The translations under genes were made by a program, and so were the position numbers. A DNA stretch of 64,000 nucleotides from Vandiemenella viatica (lineage: Eukaryota > Arthropoda > Insecta > Orthoptera > Morabidae), in assembly GCA_031002005.1 (NCBI GenBank), contig JARYHS010008074.1:347534932-347598931 (forward strand), given 5' to 3'. The notes beneath the pieces are model-generated. The model was not told the origin of the DNA, searched no databases, and worked only from the letters and a program-made list of their open reading frames with translations. Positions within the stretch are counted from its first letter, which is position 1, and every line of letters begins with the position of its first letter. Shown here in pieces: positions 1 to 12,339 of this stretch.

Positions 1-1020
1 AATTGGATTTTCTGTGTGCTAGCGCTGCCCCTCAGTTCTGGTCGGGAAGACTGAAGTTCCCTGGGGACCGCCCGCTATTCGTTCCGCCATGGAGAGTCTG
101 GCTCCAGCAGCCAATCTACCTTGCCTGCTTAGAGCTTCGCGAACCGTAACACCTAGACCCCATCTCCGACACCTTATATTGTCATATTCGCGCTACTCGT
201 CATAATCCTTTCATTTAGCGTAGAATGCTTCCCATAAGTTACTATAATTTTTTTTTTATGTTCCACGAAAAATCATATGCCTGATTACACTATGGCGCTT
301 CGAAGGAGTATTTTGTGCCATTTCCATGTCTTGGAAGGTAATTCCAGGACAAAAGGTGATATTTAGGGCCTAAACGTCATGAAAAATTCCTTTGCTGATA
401 CGTATCTTCATTAAATGATGTGAACTTCGGGAAGGAACCATGAGAATTTTTATCACACACCAACTCGCAAAAAAATGTTAATATTATGTTATGCATCGTC
501 TTAAGAAACTAACGTCGACCTGTGACAGGAAGAACTAAGAAATTAATAAAGCGGAGTCTTATACAAAAACTTGTTGAAGTAAAAGGATATAACCTTTCGG
601 TCAGAATAGTTAATGCGGAAAACATTGAACCGGTTTTTTTGCGTGGCAAAATTGCAGTATAGTAATTTTTTATATGTTTCCTTTATAAGCTTGAACAAGA
701 TCTGTACGAAATGTTATTTGCCATTCATTTTTGTAGCTGAATAATAGGTGTAAAACTTTTATCAAAATAGTGAGCATCATTTCTTCTGGAGAAATATTCC
801 CTGTGTTGTATAAAAATGGAGTCAGCTTTATTGTGTGTCACCCATACTTCAAGCCTCGCTGTATAAATATAGCGCCATTCAGATCTTACGAAACATTTGA
901 ATTTCACTTACGGGTTTGGTCGTGTCTACTGTTCTGCTTTTTGCGACAGTTTTGACTGGTAAACGTGATAGGAAATGCCGCTTACATTTTTTATCCTTAA
1001 TTTTTGTTTTGTTTTGTTTT
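1..1020. other. Non-coding stretch, no gene seen
   Basis: AT-rich apart from a GC-richer first 170 bases. Only short random reading frames; no recognised repeat. Confidence 0.5.
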
Positions 1021-1232
1021 TGGCTTTACCCATCGTCAACATTGAAGGTTGGGGCCAAGGAACGGGAAGGATTAAGCCATGGCCTTATAAAGGAATCATC
1101 CTGGCATTCGTTTGGCGTGATATGAGGAAACGATGGAAAACCCAAAACTGGAGCAAGGCAGTAAGGGGATTCAACCCGCGTCCGCTCGAATGCAAAGCCA
1201 TAGCTTTACTGCCCACACACCACATTCCGTGG
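1021..1232 (-). repeat. SINE-A copy (tRNA-derived), degraded
   Basis: Reverse-strand copy of the commonest repeat here. The family 3' end (tttac..cgtc) is on the left and the tRNA-like head with degenerate B box (gattcaaccc) and head end (accacattccgtgg) is on the right. The family body motif gccatggcctt is visible. Confidence 0.75.
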
Positions 1233-1342
1233 TTGCTTAATCGTGCCATAATCACAATGATTCCTGTAAATGATGTTTCTTTTTTCCTACAAGCGACGAG
1301 TTGAGAGCATATTTCGCCCATATTTCCTACCAAGGTTTTTTG

Positions 1343-1557
1343 TTTATAGCTTCACCTCTTGTCGACGTGGGTAAAAGACTGAGACAAGAGAGGAAAGGAA
1401 TTCGGCTATGGCCTTTTGAAAGAACTATCGCGTCATTAGCCTGGATTGTTTTGGGGAAATCATGGGAAACCCAAATCTGGTTGGCTGGACGGAGATTCGA
1501 ACCCACGCCCTTCCGGATGCGAGGCCAGAGCGTTACTGCTCATCCTTCATGCTCGGT
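1343..1557 (-). repeat. SINE-A copy (tRNA-derived)
   Basis: Reverse-strand copy with 3' module cttgtcgacgt, body ggctatggccttttgaaag, B box as gattcgaaccc, head gcgaggccagagcgttac and terminal catgctcggt. It lies about 110 bases from the previous copy in the same orientation. Confidence 0.85.
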
Positions 1558-2215
1558 CTACAAATGGAGCAACGTCTCCAAATATTCTACCGATAGCAAC
1601 ATATGCCGAAAAATCCATGATAATTTATTTTTGCAAAGCCGTTGAATGTTAAGTCGTGTATGACACGGAAGCGAAGAGAAAACAGCCATCAAAAGCAACA
1701 AAGTGCTCCATGTGATTTGTAGTAATAAACTAAAATAATAATAGAGGATCAAACTGTATGATAAGAAAAACTTGAAGCAGTCCTTCGAAAGGTTTCTGGT
1801 AGACTGATACTGCCATCAAACATGAAATGTTCCTGTTATAATCTGGAAAAAACTTATAAGGAAACATGAATGTTTCTATTAACTTTGCGTTGCATACAGC
1901 ACTTTGGCTGCTCCAGATGCGGCTAGCGCAGCATCATCTGTTCCGAGTCGAAGGAGGAGGCAGGTACACGATGTGACACAACACACAAGTCTCTTGCCTT
2001 TCGTCTAGGCGGACTGCTGTGAAATAGTCAAAGGCAGTGCGGCCTTGGTTGTAACGAGGACAGAAGTAAAAGCTGGGTGCACTTATAGAAAGGCTACTTC
2101 TTTAGTAACCTGAGGGTAGACGACAAAACAACGGAAGAACTTCCTTCGACATTCTACGGGCGAACTTACATTGGATAATTAATGAAGATCGTACGCAAAT
2201 TAGGAACTTTTATGG

Positions 2216-2442
2216 GGTTTACGCCTCGTCATAATCGCGGACATTATAGTCGGGAAAGGACTGAGGGCAAGAAACTGGAAGGAATTCAGCCATGGCCTTT
2301 CGAAGGAACAATCCATGCATTCACCTAGAGTGATTTGGAGAAATCATGGAAAACCCAGCTCCCGTCGATGGTCGGACGGGGATTCGAAACCGCTTCCTCC
2401 GAATACGAGACCAGGGAGTTACCGCTCATCCACCACGCTCGG
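2216..2442 (-). repeat. SINE-A copy (tRNA-derived)
   Basis: Reverse-strand, near full length: 3' module acgcctcgtc, body ttcagccatggcctttcgaa, B box region ggggattcgaaacc, head ending catccaccacgctcgg. Confidence 0.85.
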
Positions 2443-2876
2443 GGGAAATAAAAGAAAAGGATGAGGGGAACTACTTCTTTTCTATAAATTATCTTTGTCA
2501 CAGTTGAATAAATTAAGTCACTGTGGAAATTAGAGAAGAGCTCATCTCTACTGCTACAAATCTGTAAGCGAGCGGCGTGTGTTGGGGGTTTGAAATGGCA
2601 CTACACAAATACCAGCAGTTTGGCTGGTGTTTTCAAATTTTGAGAGTTTGTGGTCTAGCTTAAACCTGAGAAAATATGTGACCAAGGAAAGGTGCAAGAA
2701 ATTAAATTATAATCGTTTTGAGATGAGACAGATAGACGCCACAGATCACTCTGTACTTGAGATGAGCACCTCCTTTCAAGAAGTACTCACAAAAAATCAA
2801 GCTACTGCTCTTTGGATTCCTTTTTTTTATTTCGGCTATTTGCTTCTTCAGTTTTCTGAGATGTAGTAAATTAAAA
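2443..2876. other. Non-coding stretch, no gene seen
   Basis: Contains a 79-codon open frame at 2627-2866 with no recognisable domain and AT-rich composition; not supported as a gene. Confidence 0.4.
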
Positions 2877-3196
2877 TAAACGTTAATTAAACAACTACGT
2901 TATATATTAATACATCAATAAAAGTAACGGAATTGTGATATTTAATTTACGGTATACATTTACTTGCTTAATGTCGGTTTAAAGCTTGATAGAGTGCTGT
3001 CGTTAAGCGAATTATATATCATACATTAACGTTTCCGTAAAAGTAATGAAATTGTGATATTTGATTTACGATAAACATATTGAAACCTGACAGCAAGTTG
3101 TCGTTAGTAAAACAACTAGATCATAAATTAACAATTCTATAAGCATTGGATTTTCTGTAAACATCTTTATGCTTAATATTGATTTTAAAAGCACTT
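2877..3196. repeat. Diverged tandem repeat, about three units of 95-125 bp
   Basis: Three successive blocks beginning cgtta at about 2880, 3001 and 3103 share the order: cgtta..., (c)attaac, ...aaaagtaa(c/t)g(g/a)aattgtgatattt(a/g)atttacg(g/a)ta(t/a)acat, ...gtc(g)tt. Units 1 and 2 align best; unit 3 is more decayed. Confidence 0.6.
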
Positions 3197-3714
3197 TGCA
3201 ATTTCATTTAAAAATGAGATTGTTTTGTTAATTGTTACGTAAATGATATTTTGCATTGTGATCAAATACGTAATCCTAACCAAAGATTGTATATGCTTCT
3301 TGGTGGATTAGGAAGGTATTACTAATAAGGGTAATTTTTCATGCAGCTTTAATTTCTTAAATTCCATTTATTATATTGCGTTATAACATAAATTAAAAAA
3401 AACTGTACATTAGTATGAAAATCAAATCGAAGGCAATGTAAACGAAGGGAGAGAAATTAAATGAAATTTGTAATTGTTTACTTCTCTACGTTAGTATTTT
3501 GTACTACGAATAAAAAGATAAAGCATTTCTACACACACACACCGGGATCTGCGCGCGAGAAGGAGCGGACGAATGCCAGTTAAACTAATAAGACCGAAGA
3601 GATAGAGAGTAGCTTAACAAGTTGATACATTGAACCTATGGTTATGTACATAGACTTCTTTAATGAATCATAAAATTCAGAAAACCATCTCTCTGTCACT
3701 GTAACTGTATGTAT
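3197..3714. other. Non-coding stretch, no gene seen
   Basis: AT-rich, with a short CA run near 3531-3541. No domain or repeat recognised. Confidence 0.4.
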
Positions 3715-3889
3715 GACTCGAATCCCCGTCCAGGCATCACCAAATGACTCCAGGCGAATGCCGGGATGCCCCCATCAAAAAGGCCATGGCCGAATTCCTT
3801 CCGTTCTTTGTCTCCAGTCCCATCCCGCCTCTAATGACCTTGACGTCGACGAGGCGTAAAGCCATAAGTAATAAATAAATAAATAAACT
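3715..3889 (+). repeat. SINE-A copy, 5'-truncated, with A-rich tail
   Basis: Starts within the B box region (gactcgaatccccgtcc), runs through the body aaggccatggccgaattcc and 3' module gacgtcgacgaggcgtaaag, and ends in a (aata)n tail. It lacks the A-box half of the tRNA-like head. Confidence 0.85.
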
Positions 3890-5753
3890 GGAATTTTTTG
3901 ATGTTTGTTCATTTTGCACGCCAAACTACACCTTAAATCCTGCGAAACATATACTTTATACAATACCAGTACACCATGTAATAATTTCTCATCTTTCTGT
4001 GTTAGTAATGTATTCATTCAAAATAAAAGGAAAAAAGAATTTCCCATTTATTTCCAAATGACGTGCATAAGAGAGAGATGTTACAAGATATGAGGTTTCG
4101 ATTTGCAGTCTGCGACATGGAATGGCGTTGTCTCAAAGAACCAACCAAGATAAAGTAAGACGCACCCCGGGGGCTGCAGACGCCAGATTGATTACTTGCC
4201 TTGCCTGTGGCAGAATGAATAAATCGCGAGTCCACCAGCTTCCTTTTTCCTTCCCCTCTGTTTTGACTGAGAAAGTATTTCTTTCTTTGAAGTTCTCTAC
4301 TCAAGACCACTAAGTAGACGTTAATTAACTTTTACTGCTTCCACAAAAAGTGACAGATATTAACATCAGCGCTAGCATCGTCTTGTAAGAATTTCCTTAC
4401 TCGAGAAGTTGGTAAATAGCCTTAAAACAGTCTTTTATAAATCTTTCACCAAGTCTCGTATACAATATCACTGAAGGTCCAGGGATCTTATTGCTACATT
4501 TGCGACTTTGATTCGAATGAGGTGATCTCAAGAAGTATTAGCGGGTGATAAGTAAAACTGCTAACAGAATTCAACACTTAGAAAATTATCCAAATGGGTA
4601 CTGCTTTCCACAAAACTTTGACATTACTGTAAAAAAAAGTAATTATTTAGAGACAATTTCCTTTTTTTTCAATTGTGTTAAAATATAATGCATGAGAGAT
4701 TTTGGAAATCATAATTCAAATTAGTAATTAACATGACTAAATTACCTGTTTTTACTTAAGAATGAAATTCAATAATTTAATAAATAACATAAAAATTACC
4801 AATTTGAAATAAAAATATGTGGTTCTGGTACTCTACGTAACTACCCTATAATTGGTAAAAAATGGATATATTATTTGTTTTAAGAACATGAAATGTTCTT
4901 GTGTGGGGTCGTATTTAATGTAATTCAATCCAGTCACATCTAATGTTATTGGGAAAATAGTTCAAATGACACAACATGGCATCATTATACGAGCATTTAC
5001 TCTGAACAGTATCTTTCAAACGAAATTTATATTTTACAGATGTTAACAATGAGCCACTATGGAGTAAGGTTATTTTGTTAACTATAGTTTTTTATCGATA
5101 CCAATTGGCGCCAGATGGAGCTCACTCTTCAAAGTGCGTTCGTCATAGAACATAGTCACTACGATATCCATTCTCCTTCAAATAATTGGTTTAAAGGTCT
5201 TGGTTCATTATGAATTGACACTCGCCCGAATTACCAAAGACATTCAGATCCATCTCTACATGAGATGCAAGGTTTGGTTGTTTAAATGAATTATGAATAT
5301 TTTAGATCGCATGGGAATGTGTAAATTGAATTGAGTTTAAACGCTCCAGTTACAAAAATAATTAAAGGCACAATTTGAAGAATAAATAATAAAATTACAA
5401 AAATATATAAATATTAAAAATTACATGTTATAATGGGTAAAAAAAATGAATCATGGAAAACTTACATTTCGGAACCCCCCCCCCCCCACACACACACGTT
5501 TACTTTCCTGGGATCAACCCACAAACATCCTCTATGCACTCCTACCCCTCCGGCCTTCGGGAGCTCCTGGTTTATTTGTTTCAAACAAATAAAGGAACAC
5601 AGTCACTGGCCGGCAACTTGTCGCCAGAATGGAATTTTGTCACCTTCCACTGTCTCACAAAACTCCTGAGCGCGCCCTGAAATATCTTTAAAAATTTACT
5701 AAAACTATCGAGGCGAGAGACGTGACATTACACTCCATTGAAAAGATACGAGT
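3890..5753. other. Non-coding stretch, no gene seen
   Basis: AT-rich; short frames only. A C-run followed by CA repeats lies at about 5477-5500. No recognised element. Confidence 0.4.
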
Positions 5754-5875
5754 ATGTCGCATGGAGGAAGGAATACATAGAGACGAAATAATGCCAAATC
5801 GGTGAAACCTCATATAAAAACTTGTCTCCTACTGGGCATGCGCGGCGGCCACTGGTGGCCAAAGGAATCACCCCA
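5754..5875 (+). repeat. Left arm of inverted homologous pair (promoter-like)
   Basis: The segment catggaggaaggaatacata, then gagacga, matches the reverse complement of about 7120-7160 at 26 of 28 positions in its best core, with weaker similarity (gtgaaac, ggcggcc, aaaggaatca) further in. It contains an NRF1-like site (gggcatgcgcggcg at 5834-5847) and lies immediately upstream of the THAP-like exon. Confidence 0.55.
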
Positions 5876-5948
5876 ACACATTGGGTTATTTGCACTGTGT
5901 ATGCTGTTGTGAACATTTCATTTTCCAATATTTCAAAGTTTTTTTATA

Positions 5949-6023
5949 ATGCCAAGTCGTGTTTCATACGGTTGCATAAACAGACAAGATAGGAAAAAAC
6001 CTGGAATAACCTTTCGTAACTAA
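5949..6023 (+). pseudogene. THAP-domain-like first exon, probably degenerate
   Basis: The 24-codon frame reads MPSRVSYGCINRQDRKKPGI then TFRN and stop. This resembles the start of THAP zinc fingers (C2CH DNA-binding domains found in P-element transposases and cellular THAP proteins), where the usual pattern is MPSxC...C...pgitFhkfP. The second Cys is present; the first is missing, and the reading is one residue shorter than expected between Arg and Val. A donor-like gtaact at 6016 would leave the frame at TTT-C, which could be completed to His by a following exon, as in the family consensus FH.FP. No downstream THAP exon was found. It may be a decayed transposon or a retired gene start; a functional gene is unlikely. 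Confidence 0.45.
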
Positions 6024-6689
6024 AGCACATTGTAATTATTGTTCTTGAAGTGTTTGATAGATAACTGCAAGATTAGAGCCTATCGCTATAAATTTATTTG
6101 TTGCTCTCAATAGGATGATATCGTTCTCAAATGTTTGTTGGTGTAGTGTAGACAATCAGCATATGTTACTACTTTGCACCTAAAAGGCTAGCCTTATTGT
6201 AAACAAGTATTGAAACTCTAAGTCAAGCGGGTCATGTTTACATCGCGATACAGTGAATGTGCATACTTTAGTCCAGTTTCAGTTTACACTGAAAGTATAC
6301 GATAAAATTAATTGTGATAATTTGTGCTGTGTGAACTACTAAAATTGATGAAGCATACGTTACCCGAAATAAAGTTCGCGGTGCATTTCATGTGTTTAGA
6401 TCTGTCCACATTGTTTGATTTTGTAGCGGCAATATTAATGGAAATGTGAGTAGGTTGAAATGCGGCGTGTACCAGAAGGTTACAAACAATTTATTTATTA
6501 TTAATTGTTACTAATTTCATGAGCACTATTTTAGTGACGCAATGTGTATCACGATGTAAACTACTACCAACTAAGCTTCTGACTTTTGATGTATGGTAAG
6601 AAGATGAATTAACTGATGTTGCTAGCAAAGTTACATAGGCCTCTAACAGTACAATATCTTCCGAGTAAGCTCAGAAGCTATGAGGTCTT

Positions 6690-6993
6690 TTGAAGGTTTT
6701 TTTTTTTTTTTTTTAAAATTCTAAGCATTGACTTAACCTAACCTAACCACCTCAGTTTGGAGAACTAAGCTAGATATAGAAAATATATATTCTTCACTTT
6801 AGAGTTATCTTGTCGTGTTTTATTAGAATCTATCATCAAATTTGACCTTAAGGAATTTTTTTTTCTGAATTTCAACCCAAAACTCCTCTCTCTTGAGACA
6901 GTATATCTCGAGAACTAAGCACGATATCAAAAAAATTTATTCTTTATTTTTTATCTGTCTCGTCGAGTTATATAGTAATCCATCATCAAATTA
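6690..6993. repeat. Tandem duplication, period about 147 bp
   Basis: The block ggagaactaagctagatata ... tatcatcaaattt (about 6759-6843) recurs diverged as cgagaactaagcacgatatc ... catcatcaaatta (about 6906-6991). A poly-T run sits just before at about 6697-6714. Confidence 0.6.
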
Positions 6994-7009
6994 CGGTGCC
7001 ACGGTTGTC

Positions 7010-7165
7010 TTATGATTCCTTTTTGTGCCTTTCCCCGTGTTTCTACGACCAAGCAATATGGCGGCCTCCCCACCCCACTACTCTCTACCCGGTTTCACTC
7101 CAGCGCGTGGTGAAGGTCCCTTGCGTCGTCTCCATATATTCCTTCCTCCATGGTATGTCGCTAGA
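7010..7165 (-). repeat. Right arm of inverted homologous pair
   Basis: Reverse complement matches 5754-5875 best over catggaggaaggaatatatg plus gagacga. It holds a YY1-like site (aatatggcggcc, 7055-7066). The two arms enclose about 1.1 kb including the THAP-like exon and the 147-bp duplication. Confidence 0.5.
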
Positions 7166-8455
7166 AACAGTCTCTGACAACTTTTTTCGATGCATGTTGT
7201 GACATTTTTGCCTAACCCTTTTGTATAGTAGCTATATTATTTTTCCTTTCTTTGCTTAGTAATTAATTTATTTGATATTAAGAATATATGTTTAATAATG
7301 ATCCGATTACAATTAATGTAATTAATTGTAATAAAAATGTAAATAGGGTTCCACACACAGATTGTAGCATGTGTAGTGAATGGTGTAGTAATAGAATCTT
7401 AGTTGGTGAGTCTTGTACTAATACACTCTTTGTCTGAGCGGTATCGTGGTCGCGTGCCTGCTAGGGAAAGCTTACGTATGGTCTCCGCGAATGGTAGTTT
7501 TGTTGAAATAATGTGTGTTATGTTCATATATTTGTTCAAGAGTATTAAATTTGTTGTCAGAATTAATAGAACTGTGTATTGATTTCTTAAAACCATATTA
7601 AGGAATCCTAAATATTGTGTAACTGCTAGCACGGTATTAGTTAAGTGCTAGTAATTAGAAGTAAGAATAGTGCGGCTAGCTGTGTTAGAGGTGGACGAGA
7701 CGGCCAGCCAACCACAACACGCCGTTAATTGAGTAATTAGCAGTTTGCATCTGGCTTGACCCGCCAGGATAAATGCGAGGGGGCAGCTTGCAATATCTGA
7801 ACATTACATACAACACAACAACACTATCCACATTTGGCGTGACTTGATTGTTTGCAGGCAGTTGATTAAACCAACATATTTCTCTCCCTTTTCACTAGCA
7901 TAATCTTTTTTTCAATTAATATCAACCATAGGGTACCTTAACTGTAGGGAAATGTTCTTCTTACGATGAAATAAACAAATAATTAAATACGGAAAGTATA
8001 TTGATGGTTCCTTTAGTAGTACTGTAATGCTTCTCCTCTTTGTGTGGTTGATGGCGTGATATTAAAATTTTTGTTTTCTTAAAGAACAGGAGTTTTTTCA
8101 TTCACGAGAGTTCCGTAGCCTTGGAAAGTTGCTTGTAATATAATACTAATAGTAAAAGCGTATCTTTTTTTCATTCAAGCCATATTATCGTCATACATTC
8201 ACGCAGATCCTTGGAAAATGCCATTAAAAATCATAATCATGGTTGCCAGCTTATATGTGGAGGGGTCTGAAAGAATATACACGAGACAAAAATCACATCA
8301 TAAAAATCTGGTAATATTACTGCATATGGATTTTTTTTTTTAGATCTATTGTCTTACAGATCCTTTTAATGTACTGTATATTGTCTAGAATAATGATTAA
8401 ACTGATACACTGATACAGCTGTGTTGATGAATATGCTTTTGTGTTCTTGTTTCAG
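7166..8455. other. Non-coding stretch before the first troponin C exon seen
   Basis: Probably upstream intron or flank of troponin C. AT-rich. Around 7690-7790 is a GC-richer patch with GCCGTTAATT at 7721-7730. No coding feature supported. Confidence 0.45.
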
Positions 8456-8599
8456 TTATGCGCAAGGCCTTCCAGATGTTCGACACCACCAAGAGCGGCT
8501 TCATCGAGACGATCAAGATCAGCACCATCCTCAACACCATGGGCCAGCTGTTCGATGACGCCGAGCTGCAGGCGCTCATCGACGAGACGGACCCGGAAA
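8456..8599 (+). CDS. TpnC: Troponin C coding exon: EF-hand I and start of EF-hand II
   Basis: The exon follows a pyrimidine-rich acceptor (ttgtttcag) and ends before donor gtgggt. It is 144 nt, phase 1 at both ends: two bases complete a split codon, then 47 codons starting MRKAFQMFDTTKSGFIETIK. EF-loop I (DTTKSGFIETIK) has K at position 12 where Glu is needed, so it should not bind calcium. The exon then encodes the TILNTMGQLFDD linker helix and the beginning of loop II (DPE). The internal ATG at 8458 is not the start: family members extend about 10 residues further, and the acceptor lies directly before it. Almost every codon ends in G or C. Confidence 0.92.
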
Positions 8600-9606
8600 G
8601 TGGGTCACACAACCTAAATTCTCGTAATAACTGACATGCCGAGCTTGCACGAGTAGACGCGAGACAGCACGAACACCAGGGCTTAAACGGTGCGCTCGCG
8701 CAGGCTCGTCCCGCGTTCGTGTCGTCGCTCTTGCATTAACATTTCGTCGAAACTCTCTCAACAAGGCGCGAGGCGAGACGGAAGTGTGAATGCGGAATCA
8801 AAAAGTATCCATGTTTAGCCGTCCGGCGTATGGTTTGTCTGTTTTTGTTTACGCTGTCGTTAAAACAGATGTATCTACTAGTGGCTACTACAACACAGTA
8901 TTCTCATTACAGACACTGTTGTACTACTGGTCACATTTTCCGTTCTCATAATATTTTTGATAATATTTTGTGAATCGAACTCTACACTAAAAACACGACA
9001 CTTTTATTTCCCTTTATTATTGCACGTTCGCCTAGATATTTTTCCATTTCGTCGAAGACTTGCGATTGTTTGTATCTTATACATTACATTACTGCCAAAT
9101 GTCGTGAAAATTGTTAAATCTGGGCCATAATTATAAATTTTTAAGCTATTTTACTGCAGAGTTAATGTGATTAAAATAGAAAAAAGTATTGTAGTAAAAA
9201 TAGTTGCTTCAGAAATAGAATGCTTCGAGTAATGCATAAATTTTATTAACTGCATTGATATTAACAATGAATTTTTCATAAACAGGTAATTACGTGCCCT
9301 GTAGAATTCTTTGATATCTTCAGGGAATTCTTTACACCACCGTATACGGAGACAGAAAAAGCGTTATTATTGCAGTGAGATCGTTCTGCAAGAGATATTG
9401 ATTGTGAACCATTTTCACATCTATTTTCTGAGGCAATTGTTCATTTCACTAAGGGCATTACCCTCCGAGACGGAATATCTGTTAAACGAGCCAGTGATTT
9501 TAACTGTTATTATTTATCAAGTAGTTGCGCGCAACTTCGTACGTTAGAGTGCCTTCGATAATTACGTTATCCACTGCCAATGTGGCTCATTGAACGCATA
9601 AAGGGC
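8600..9606. other. Start of 18.3 kb intron
   Basis: The first 200 bases are CpG-rich and contain a degenerate inverted repeat (8659-8674 with 8715-8728). The rest is AT-rich with no recognised feature. Confidence 0.5.
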
Positions 9607-9893
9607 CTCCACAATAGAGCTGTAAAAGTAACGATGTATTCGTTACTGACTAACGGGTTCGTCGCCTGACTCGAAGTACCAAATCGGTACTCACAAATTC
9701 ATTTCGTTACTCGCATGTTTCATTACTCACATTTGTCATATAGATACAAACACGTTACAGCTCTCGCAACTAACTAATTTTGACAACCTAAGGACTAATT
9801 TTGTAGTTTTTTTATTTTGTTTAACATAAAAATTTACAGTGCATAATTTTTAAATAGAAAATTTGTATGGATAATTTGAGATAGTTACTAGTA

Positions 9894-11319
9894 CACAGAC
9901 GGAAAAAAAATCCCAACACCAAGAAAAAATTATTGTAGAGTAATGAAATTTGGACAATGCATTTGTCAAGTTAACATGTTTAATTGATTTAAATTTTCAA
10001 GATCACAGGTTATTTAAGCTCAAGAAAATGCATTTCAAATGTGAAATACTGTTAAATTAATAGCCGGTGTAACCTCCAGAATTTTGAATGCAAGCCTGCA
10101 AACGTGAATGCATTGTGTCATACAGGTTTCGAATGTCACTTTGTGGTATGGAGTTCCATGCTTGTTGTACTTGTGCTGTCAATACTGGGACGGTCAGTGC
10201 TGGCTGTGGATGATGCTGGAGTGGTCGTCCAATGATATCCCATAACGTGTTCAATTGGAGACAGATCTGGTGATCTCGCAGGCCAAGTAACATGTCGACA
10301 CTCTGTAGAAGCACGTTGCGAGACAACAGCGGTATTGAGGGCGAGCGTTATCCTGTTGAAAAACTCCCCCTTGAATGCTGTTCATGAATGGCAGCACTAC
10401 AGGTTGAATTACCAGACTGACGTACAAATTTGCAGTCAGTGTGTTTGGTATAACCACAAGAGTGCTCCTGCTGTCATAGGAAATTGCTCCCAGACCATGA
10501 CTCCAGGTGTAGGTCCAGTGTGTCTAGGCCGCAGACAGTTTGGTTGCAGGCGTTCCCCTGCCTCCTTCTGACCAACACTCGGCCATCACTGGCACCAAGG
10601 CAGAACCTGCTTTCATCAGAAAACACAACAGATCTCCACTCCGTCCTCCAATGAGCTCTGGCTTGACACCACTGGAGTCGCAAACGGCGATGGCTTGTAG
10701 TCAGTGGAATGCACGCTACAGGCGCCTGGCTCGGAGCTGTCCTTGAAGTAACCGATTTCTAACAGTTCGTTGTGTCACTGTGGTACCAACTGCAGCTCGA
10801 ATTTCTGCCGCAGACGCAGTACGATGCGCCACAGCTGTACGCCGAATACGGCGGTCTTCCCTCTCAGTAGTGCCACGTGGCCTCCCGGAACCCGGTCTTC
10901 TTGAGGCAGTACCATCCCTTGACCACTGCACCCAACAATCATGCACAGTGGATACATTCCGGCCAAGTCTTTCTGCAATATCGCGAAAAAGAAAATCCAC
11001 CTTCTCGTAGCCCTATTACACGACCTCGTTCAAACTCGGTGAGCTGTTGATAATGGCTTCTTCGTCTTCTTAAAGGCATTCTTGGCTAACATCAACTCAC
11101 TATGTCAAATCTCAGCGGTAAATAACGTTCACAAACTTTACAGCGCGTATTTAAAGCAAACCTGATTTGCAAGCTCTGAGTAGCGCTACTAGCGCCACAC
11201 TTATGCGCGAAGCGCGAAATTGAATCGATGTCATCTTTCAGATGTATAAACACACCTACCAAATTTCGTTTATCTAACACAAGTCTTTCTTGGTGTTGGG
11301 ATTTTTTTTTCCGTCTGTG
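9894..11319 (-). mobile_element. Tc1-like transposon, full length but decayed
   Basis: Bounded by TA dinucleotides (9892-9893, 11320-11321) and inverted repeats cacagacggaaaaaaaa, then tcccaacaccaagaaa, of about 33 bp at each end. Length 1426 bp. The - strand carries Tc1 transposase pieces. The frame begins near 11079 and shifts frame around 11000. An N-terminal HTH region (FRDIAERLGRNVSTVHDCW) with a GRPRG AT-hook-like motif follows, then the first catalytic Asp in VVFSDESRF (about 10600) and the second in QQDNARP (about 10330). The third acidic residue region (LNTLWDIIG) is damaged. Several frameshifts make it inactive. It is nested in the hAT element. Confidence 0.9.
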
Positions 11320-11539
11320 TATTTCATTGATCGTTCATTAGTGAGGTTTATTGATTTCAAACATTTTTGAAATGTGTTTATTATAAGATTTGATACCTTC
11401 TATTTTATTTCATAGTTTAATTTACAATATTAAAGAGTTGTCTAATAGTTTGTGATACGAATGTTCTAATAATATTTAGTTAAATTGCTATGGAGCTCGC
11501 GCTCCGGCGGCAATTTCCCTACACACTCATCTCCCCCCA

Positions 11540-11890
11540 CCCTTTTCTGAATCCACCTACATTTACCCTTTACAAATTTTAACTTTAAATTCTTTCAACG
11601 TTTTTGGTAAATTATTCAAAATTTCTCTTGGTAACTTATTCCGATCCCTGATATCCTTACCTAAAAAAGAGAATCTTCATACACCCTTGTGCCTGAAATC
11701 GAGTGCCAGCTTGTGGTCATGTTCATCCTTTCCCTTCCAAGCATTACTTTTAATTCTTACACCAATATCTTTACACGCCTCATCATCAATATACGCCTTG
11801 TACACTCCCATGACCCTCTTCACGCTCATCCTGTCCCATTCCAGCTTTTATTTATCATATCTGTTACAGATTGCATTCTGCGATAAAAAA
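11540..11890 (-). mobile_element. Non-LTR retrotransposon C-terminal fragment
   Basis: On the - strand a broken frame reads HDHKLALDFRHKGV, stop, RFSFLGKDIRDRNKLP, resembling the C-terminal FR...sFlnrtIrdWNkLP motif of jockey/CR1-type LINE reverse transcriptases, followed by FK residues. It is short and interrupted. Confidence 0.5.
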
Positions 11891-12339
11891 AAACTAGCAG
11901 TAACAAATCTATCACAAGAGGATGAAGAATTTACAAAAATAAATGAAAACAGTAAAGGAAGACAGTGGTGAAACCTCCTATATAGAACGAAATACTTTGA
12001 TGAGATTATAATATTTGTTAAATACATGTCCCATTATCATTTCAGGCTTGTATACAGGGTTTTGAGTAGGCTACTTTAAAAATTAATCGCCATTAGTTAC
12101 TGTCACTAGATATGCCACAGTCAGGTGAAAGGTCAGGTCTTTTTTGTGTGTGCAAACAGGTGTTTGTTTTGAAATTAGATTATTCTTTCGAATATAAAAT
12201 TCATTACAGCAAATCAAGTGTACATTAGAAGTTTTCCGTAAGATCCATGTGCTAATTACTTTAAGATTTATCCAAACAAACAACTTACCTAGACATACTT
12301 TCCTAAATAAACAATTTACTTAAACTTTACCAAGTACGA

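Noticed and set aside
89..140. ATG at 90 (catggagagtctggctccag) as the missing first troponin C exon
   Set aside because: The reading does not resemble the acidic troponin C N-terminus and no suitable phase 1 donor follows.
6734..6747. aacctaacctaacc, similar to the insect telomere repeat TTAGG
   Set aside because: Only about three units; too short to call an interstitial telomere tract.
8458..8460. ATG at the start of the first troponin C exon seen as a possible start codon
   Set aside because: An acceptor site lies immediately upstream, two bases precede it in phase, and family members have about 10 more N-terminal residues.
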